From NCBI GenBank assembly GCA_003342895.1, contig PTFA01000012.1:7302252-7366251 (forward strand): a DNA stretch of 64,000 bases, given 5' to 3'. Under the pieces are notes generated by a model. That model saw only the letters and a list, made by a program, of their open reading frames with translations. It did not search any database and was not told where the DNA came from. Each line of letters starts with the position of its first letter. Within the stretch, counting starts at the first letter, position 1. The stretch is from Casuarius casuarius (Eukaryota; Chordata; Aves; Casuariiformes; Casuariidae). Positions 54,201 through 61,000 of the stretch are shown piece after piece. The translations under genes and the position numbers were made by a program.

Positions 54201-57200
54201 GTTTTCAGTGTCTACCATTGGCAATGAAGGTATTTGAAATACTGATAGAGTATTTCTGATTTGGTTAACATTTCATGGAGGCTAAAAGGGAAATGTTTCC
54301 ATATTAATCTGTGGAAATGCATGAGTACTTCATTGCAGCCTGTCATCTCAAAGGTTGATGATGAAAGCAATGAGCAGTATTTTCCGGTTTTTATTTGTTT
54401 CAGGACTGCAAGTTTTAAAACCCACAACTTTTACATCATCATCTTGTTTTTGTTTTGTTGTTTTGGTTATGTTTACATTGACGCTAACTGGTAACTTTTC
54501 TTTACCAAACTTGAAAACAGGATATGAAGTCACTTTGTTAAAGTCAGTCCTCTCTGCCCATGTAGCAGAGGGTGCTGTTTCATGAATAGAAGCACAATAA
54601 ATTATGGTAGTTTCAGCCTACAAGTACCACTTTGACATTACAAGCATATTGTGAACCTGTCCAAGGCACTGCCAAAAGCTGCCTTTTGTGTGGTAAGAGC
54701 CCTGTGCTTGCATGCTGCATGCATCCCCAATGTGAATGGACGAACACCTGGTTGTTGTATGTATTTTCTCTAACTCCCATCAGGGTCTCACTGTGCGGGC
54801 CTGTTTAGCACCTCAGTGCTCGGGGGTTCTTCAAGTGCACCTAACCTACAGGATTATGCTCGTACTCATCGTAAAAAGCTGACTTCTTCTGGCTTCATAG
54901 ATGGTATGTGCACACTCTCGCACATGCACGCACAAACCCATGTGCCACATTAAACTTCTAAAGATAAATCCTAGGTTACTGATTTTCATGGAATCCTAGA
55001 ATCCTTTGCCTTAGTATTAATTGTATGAGTTTCTATTGCTTCTTTATGGCCCGTAGCTTGCTTATGTTTAACTTAATAGCATAGTTAATTCTTGTTACTG
55101 TCTTGAATTGAACACTAGCTCACAGACTTGTAATACATGCCAAGAGATTTCAGCAAGTGCATTTTTTCAATACGCTAAAATTTTAGTTTTGAAATTCTTT
55201 TTCTCATTTTAAACTTCTGTTTTTATCATTTCTTATTCATCTTGAAATAAATTGCTTAGAGCATATACAAGGAATGAGAGAAATGATAAACTAATAACTT
55301 AAAAATACTGATGGTGAAAATTTTAGGATTCCTGACTCCTTTTCTGGTGGGGTTCGGCTTACAGAAGAGCAGGAGGTTTTCAGTTTTGTATAATCTGGGG
55401 TAGAGCAGAAACTCTTTCAATGGATTTCAGAATGTAAATATGTGATAGTTTACCTTTATAACATTGAGGCGAAGCAGTATTCATGCTGTTTTCCCCCGAA
55501 ATTCACTACTCAATGTTCAACTCTAACATGATATAACCTCGTATGCCAGAATCACCAGCTCATTCTGCTTGTTTTCATACACTTCATTACACATCTTGTA
55601 GTTACCAACTGCCCAAATTTTCTTCTTTTAACATCTATTTAGATTTTAGCCCTTTTCCCTGGTCCCTTCTGCATGCCACTCAGTTCTAACACCTTCTCAT
55701 CTCTTTTTTTTTTTTTCTTTCCTCTTCCTCTCCTTTTTTAAAATGTCCCCCTTTTGGTAGCTGTTACGAATTTCAGGTACCTGTTTTTCTCTTTCTCAGA
55801 CACCACACGCGGTTCTGCTGTTAAAAGGTTTTCTATCTCATTTGCTCGACACCCAACCAATGGTACGTTTTGCTTTTATTTTAAAAAAACAAAAACAAAA
55901 GGTTCCTTGCTTCATCCCTTTTATTTTTATTTCAAATATGGGGTGTACACTATCATCCAACCATCTGTCGTTCCTAACTTCAAGCACAACTGCAAATATA
56001 TTTGTAATCATTAGATATCTTAAATCTCTTCTTTACCATTCATTAGTATAAATATGACGTCAAAATTCATTCATCAGAAAAATCTTTGAAAAATTGAAAT
56101 GCTACTGTTAATCATGATCTCTAATAAATTATTCTCCCCAATTTCTCATGTGATCAGACTGTATGGTACAAGACAAAAACAGAATTATATCTGACCTTTA
56201 TTGGGCATACAGTTCTTAATAGCTGCTGCTGCTTCTTCTTTGTCTTCCTTCTGCTGAGCTATTTCCCTCCTCATTCCAAAGTAAATAATGGAGTTGACAA
56301 ATGGATTTTATGACTATCTTCTTGAAGTGACGCTAAATTAAAAAAAAAAAAAAAAAAGAAGCTTTGGTTCCATTCCTGCTAAATTGCAATATCTATCAAT
56401 GAACAAAAAATTTACCTGATCATACTTCTCCTCTGTTCATCAGGTGTGCAAATTACTTAAATATTGCACTAAAAAATCACAGTGAGAGTGTTGCCTCTCG
56501 CTTACATAGACCTCTTGAGCTTCAAGGGTGAGAGTTAACTTGTTATCAGTCTAGCATTTAAAAAAAAAAGTAAAGTCTGTTTTAACACACAGGACAGAGG
56601 TATATCTTTCTCTTCCTCAGCAAAATATTTCGCGCTTAACTTTCTACGTGATTAAATAGTCCCCAAATATATGCTGTTCATGGAGACCAGACTCGGTCTT
56701 CAGCATTCACCAGATCTTAATGTAGCTTTTCCAGATTCCTTAATTTCAGTTTTAAAGTGCACGACTGCTGGCCCAGTACAGTGATGATGATGATGATATT
56801 GAAACTGCAGTGGAAATCATCAGCATTGTCGTGTTCGATTTGAAAGGCACTTGTTTAGGAGCGAGGTTTAAGAAAAGTGAGTGCTTGCTTTGTGTTGCCG
56901 TGAAGCAAACTGGTACTTTACTGTATTCATTTGGAATCCATAGCGAGTTGCACTGCAGTGTTTCTTGAAGGAAAAGTGGTATAAGGCTGAAAGAATAGCA
57001 GTGAGCTTGTATTTGATCTAAAAAGGCCAACTCCAGTGTTCTATTTCCAATAGGAAACATGGGAACCTATTTTTTATCTTTAGAATCTAATCAGATAATA
57101 TTTCCGAAACATTACAAAGTCAGAAAGTAAGAACTGCATTTGAATATGGATGTTTAATAGTTGGATTACTTTCTGTTCCATTTAGTACTATCTTCTGTGA

Positions 57201-58038
57201 CTGCATTCTTTAAAAATAGATCCATCTAAATTGCTTTTACCGAATGCATTGATTGTTCTGATTCATTTAATACAGAAGTTTTACCACACATCTCTCACGA
57301 GATAATGCATGCTGTATGAGCTCCTATGAAACCTAAATATCTGACAGGTTTCTACGAGTTCCCTACTAACATACCAGCATATAGGTGTCATTTTGTCTGT
57401 CCTCTGGACTGTCATTTTGATTCTCTTTGTCCCTTCCACTCTCTTCCTCTTACTTTTCTGTTGTTATCACACCTTCTAACTCATTTCACAGACTTCCCCC
57501 TCCCCCTCATCTTTAGTTCAAGGAACATGGTGAAACAAGCATCTTCTGACAGTGCTGTACCTTATTTCTGGGCCTCTGTGCAGAACACCCACACCTCTTC
57601 AGGTGCGGTGCGTTTCCTCTGAGAGGCTCCCGTGGTCCGGCTCGGAAGCTTTTAAATGGAAGACAGCAGGGCGGCTTTCTGAAACGCTGCGTGAACCCTT
57701 TCATTGTCTTGCATTTTGAAGGGGACTGTGCCTTACGAGTAAATATAGCCCAAACTCCAGGGCTGTTAGTTGCAGGACATTGCTTTATTAAAGGGATACT
57801 GTCGGGCTGCTTTGCCATTACATATTCAAATATATTTATCAAATTCATTAATTACTTCCATAATTTATCATAAAATATTCAAATAAAACACATTAGGTAG
57901 ACTTTCAGGGTATCTGTTGTAGTCATATCCCTTAGATGCAAAAGTTTTATAACATCATGCTGGGGTATGGCTATCTGAGAGCAGAGTTCCCAAATCTGAA
58001 CCCAAGTCTGGAGAGGGGGAATTCCTAAAAGGAAAATG

Positions 58039-58074
<36 letters not shown>

Positions 58075-61000
58075 GGGTTGGTTTGTTTTGAATTTTTTTT
58101 TTGGTTTTCTATAACATTGCACTGAAATATTAATAGGTATTTAAAAAATTAACCTGACATTGTCCCACTGCATTCTTTGCAAGAGTAAGATTTTAAAAAA
58201 AAACCAAAAACTCTTATTCAACTGATGGTAATACTTATGTCAGGGTAAATAAATAAAATCTTGTGTATTTTACTGTAATGCAAAGAAAGGGTTTGCGCTT
58301 TGCATGCATGCATAGTTATATAGGATATTAACATGTATGCCAAACATTTTTTAGTGCTTACACTGAAGCTTAGCTGCTGTCTTTTTAAGAAAAAATACAA
58401 ATGAAGAATGTGTTGGTGTTTCTTTTGCACATGTAAACTGAGTTTCCCTGAAATGCAATGTTTTATTCATAGTATAAGTGAAGCTGACATAAGCACACTT
58501 CAGTTGATTGTGTATCTGGAGTGACTTTCTCAAATTGGAGTATGACCATGGTGGATCGAAATATAAATACAGATATTTTTGGGTTGAAATTTCATGAAAC
58601 TATTTTTTCTATGTAAATCACTAAATGAGGAGCAAATGGGGAACACTGGATATCAGAGGAATATTGATGCTTATTTTTGGGGGGGAGGGAAGAGTTCACA
58701 GTTATATTGCTATCTCTAAAAAATGTACCTTGAACTGAAATTTTAAACATTATTTCATTCACTATTGTTTCTTCATTTAAATATCTTAAAAGAAATGTAG
58801 CAACCATAAATTTACAGTATTGAATTGCAAGCTTGTAATGTTACAGCTGTATGTGAAAAGCTAATGGACACATTTTCCTCTTTTGAAATGCAATTGGATG
58901 AAGAGAGCTGTTCATTGAGTTATCAAACTTGCATCAGTTTACAGAAGTGCAGTTTTATGCCAAGATGTGTTTAAATGCTTTTTGATATGTTAGTAATACA
59001 AATATGCATGGTTGGTTTATGATTAATACTAATGTAGAAAAGTAGAGTGGAATAAATTTTTAGATTTTGGTTTGGTATACTTACCTGCTCTAATATATGA
59101 AACATTTAGTGTTTTAAGTGCTGATTTTTAAATGCCTAAAGGTAGGTGTAAATCTGTCTTACAAAATTAAAACATGTAACCTCAAAGTACACGAGTGCTG
59201 ATAGTGGTTTTCCATGGATACTTAAGGCAACAGTTGTTTTCACAGAATGCTCGAGACGATAGAAGGTGACTTCTGCAAACTTTTCTTGTTGAGACTTCTA
59301 GCATTTTTAGCTCTTCTGTCTCAGCTAGCTGTTGACAACATAGCTGTCCTACTTCACTTGCATGAATGAGTTATCTGTTCAGTGTTCTGCCTCGTATGAG
59401 AATGAGTAGGAGAAATACTACCATTTCTTCACTTTTTTAGTGATTTAGTCTTAAAGGAAAGTTATTCTTCATGAACTGATTTGAGAGTAAAGCTTACTGA
59501 TTGTAGACCAATTCATGTCTACATGGGACTTGTATCCCATGGTATGTTACATGGTACTTTGAGTTTAGTATATTCTGGAAATCAGTCCACCTTTTTTCAA
59601 CTCCATGTTCTATTAATGTCATGATTTCAAGAGTATTATGTCTGCATGTATTGATTTTAAAATAAGTATTGTGTTTTATGCATTAATGCTTGCCCATACA
59701 ATAGCTTAAATCCTGTCTTATGTTTGGAAATCTTTTTTTATTATTTTTTTTTTTCAGGTTTTGAACTGTATTCCATGGTGCCTTCTATTTGCCCTTTGGA
59801 AACCCTACACAATTCCCTGTCTTTAAAGCAGGTGGATGAATTTCTTGCCTCTGTTGCTGCTCCATCAAGTGAAAATCTACAGGAGACATGTACTGCTTTT
59901 AGTTGTAATTATGCTCATCTTAAATTATTAAATATTGTCTAGTTAATCTTTCCAGTATCTTATAGCAAATGAATAAACTAAGAATATTGCTTATTTAAAA
60001 GAGAAAAGGAAAAAAAATATATAGATTAACTGTAATTTTAATTTTTGGAGTATTCTCTTGCTATATGAACATTATCATGATCCATTGAGGTAATGTCCCT
60101 ATTGATTGGTATAATAAACCAAAAATTTTACGAAATATTAATAGGTTTATTTCCTCACATTAAGAACTTCTCAGTACTGTCCACATTAAATCTAGTTGGA
60201 TTATAGGGAATGCTTTTTACTAACCCTGAGCATGCACTTCCAGCTTTATACTGTACCGCTGTACTGGCAGTAACCTCAGCAGAGTAGTGTTGCTTTTTAT
60301 ATCTTATAATGCTGCTGTTTCCTGTGTCTTTCAATATTACTTGGTGTTTCACATGTCGAGTGCCTTGCAATTACTTTTTTTTAATAAGTTGTGCTGCATG
60401 TTTCATGTTTACATGATCTTGAAATGAGATGCGAACTGAGTTCTGTACATGTGCATGTGTGTGGGAAGATGCTTTCCCATTGCAATTCTCCTGCTGTTTC
60501 TCTGGAAACTGTTTTCAGTTGGTTCAGATTTACCATTTAATAGAATGGTTATAATGTGTGTGTCAGGTGAGTGAAAAACAGTTGTCTTGAGGAAATGTTT
60601 AAAGAATCATACTTTTGATGAGAAAACTTGTGCATGCTAGTACTGATACAAAAATAATAGCAATGCTGGGGTTTTGCCTCTTTTTGCTGTTCTAAGTTTA
60701 TATGCTTTATATTTGAATCAGCAGCTAATTTGATAGCATAGGCCTCCTACATCTGGGAAGGAAGATAATCTAAGAAAACTGGTGTTATTGAAAAGGAAAT
60801 AAGGGGAGCTCATATGTATTTTAAAGTTCTTAAGTATTTAAAACGTTTTGTTATACTGCTTAGGATTTGGAAAGATGGTGTCTTTTTAAAAGCAATTAAG
60901 AATTTACAGTTCACTAGAGGAAAAAAACACTAGAAAAACCCAAAGTCATACTATTGGGGTGGATTGGTAAGCAGAATTTTCACAATTCTGTTTATGTAGA

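Larger units (their letters stand above)
55863..59757 (+). other. PPIP5K2 intron 28 (3.9 kb, the longest after intron 1)
   Basis: Holds an A run (56340-56357), a phase-matched candidate cassette exon (57492-57602), a GC-richer block to about 57.8 kb and the second copy of the inverted-terminal element (57788-58164), which includes a 32-base T run. Confidence 0.75.

Noticed and set aside
54980..55010. CR1-like tail (repeated gaatc-type units)
   Set aside because: Only one degenerate pair of units (catggaatcctagaatcc) without upstream LINE sequence.
57517..57602. Alternative acceptor (catctttag) for the candidate cassette
   Set aside because: In the phase left by exon 28 it meets a stop within six codons; the acceptor at 57490-57491 keeps the frame.
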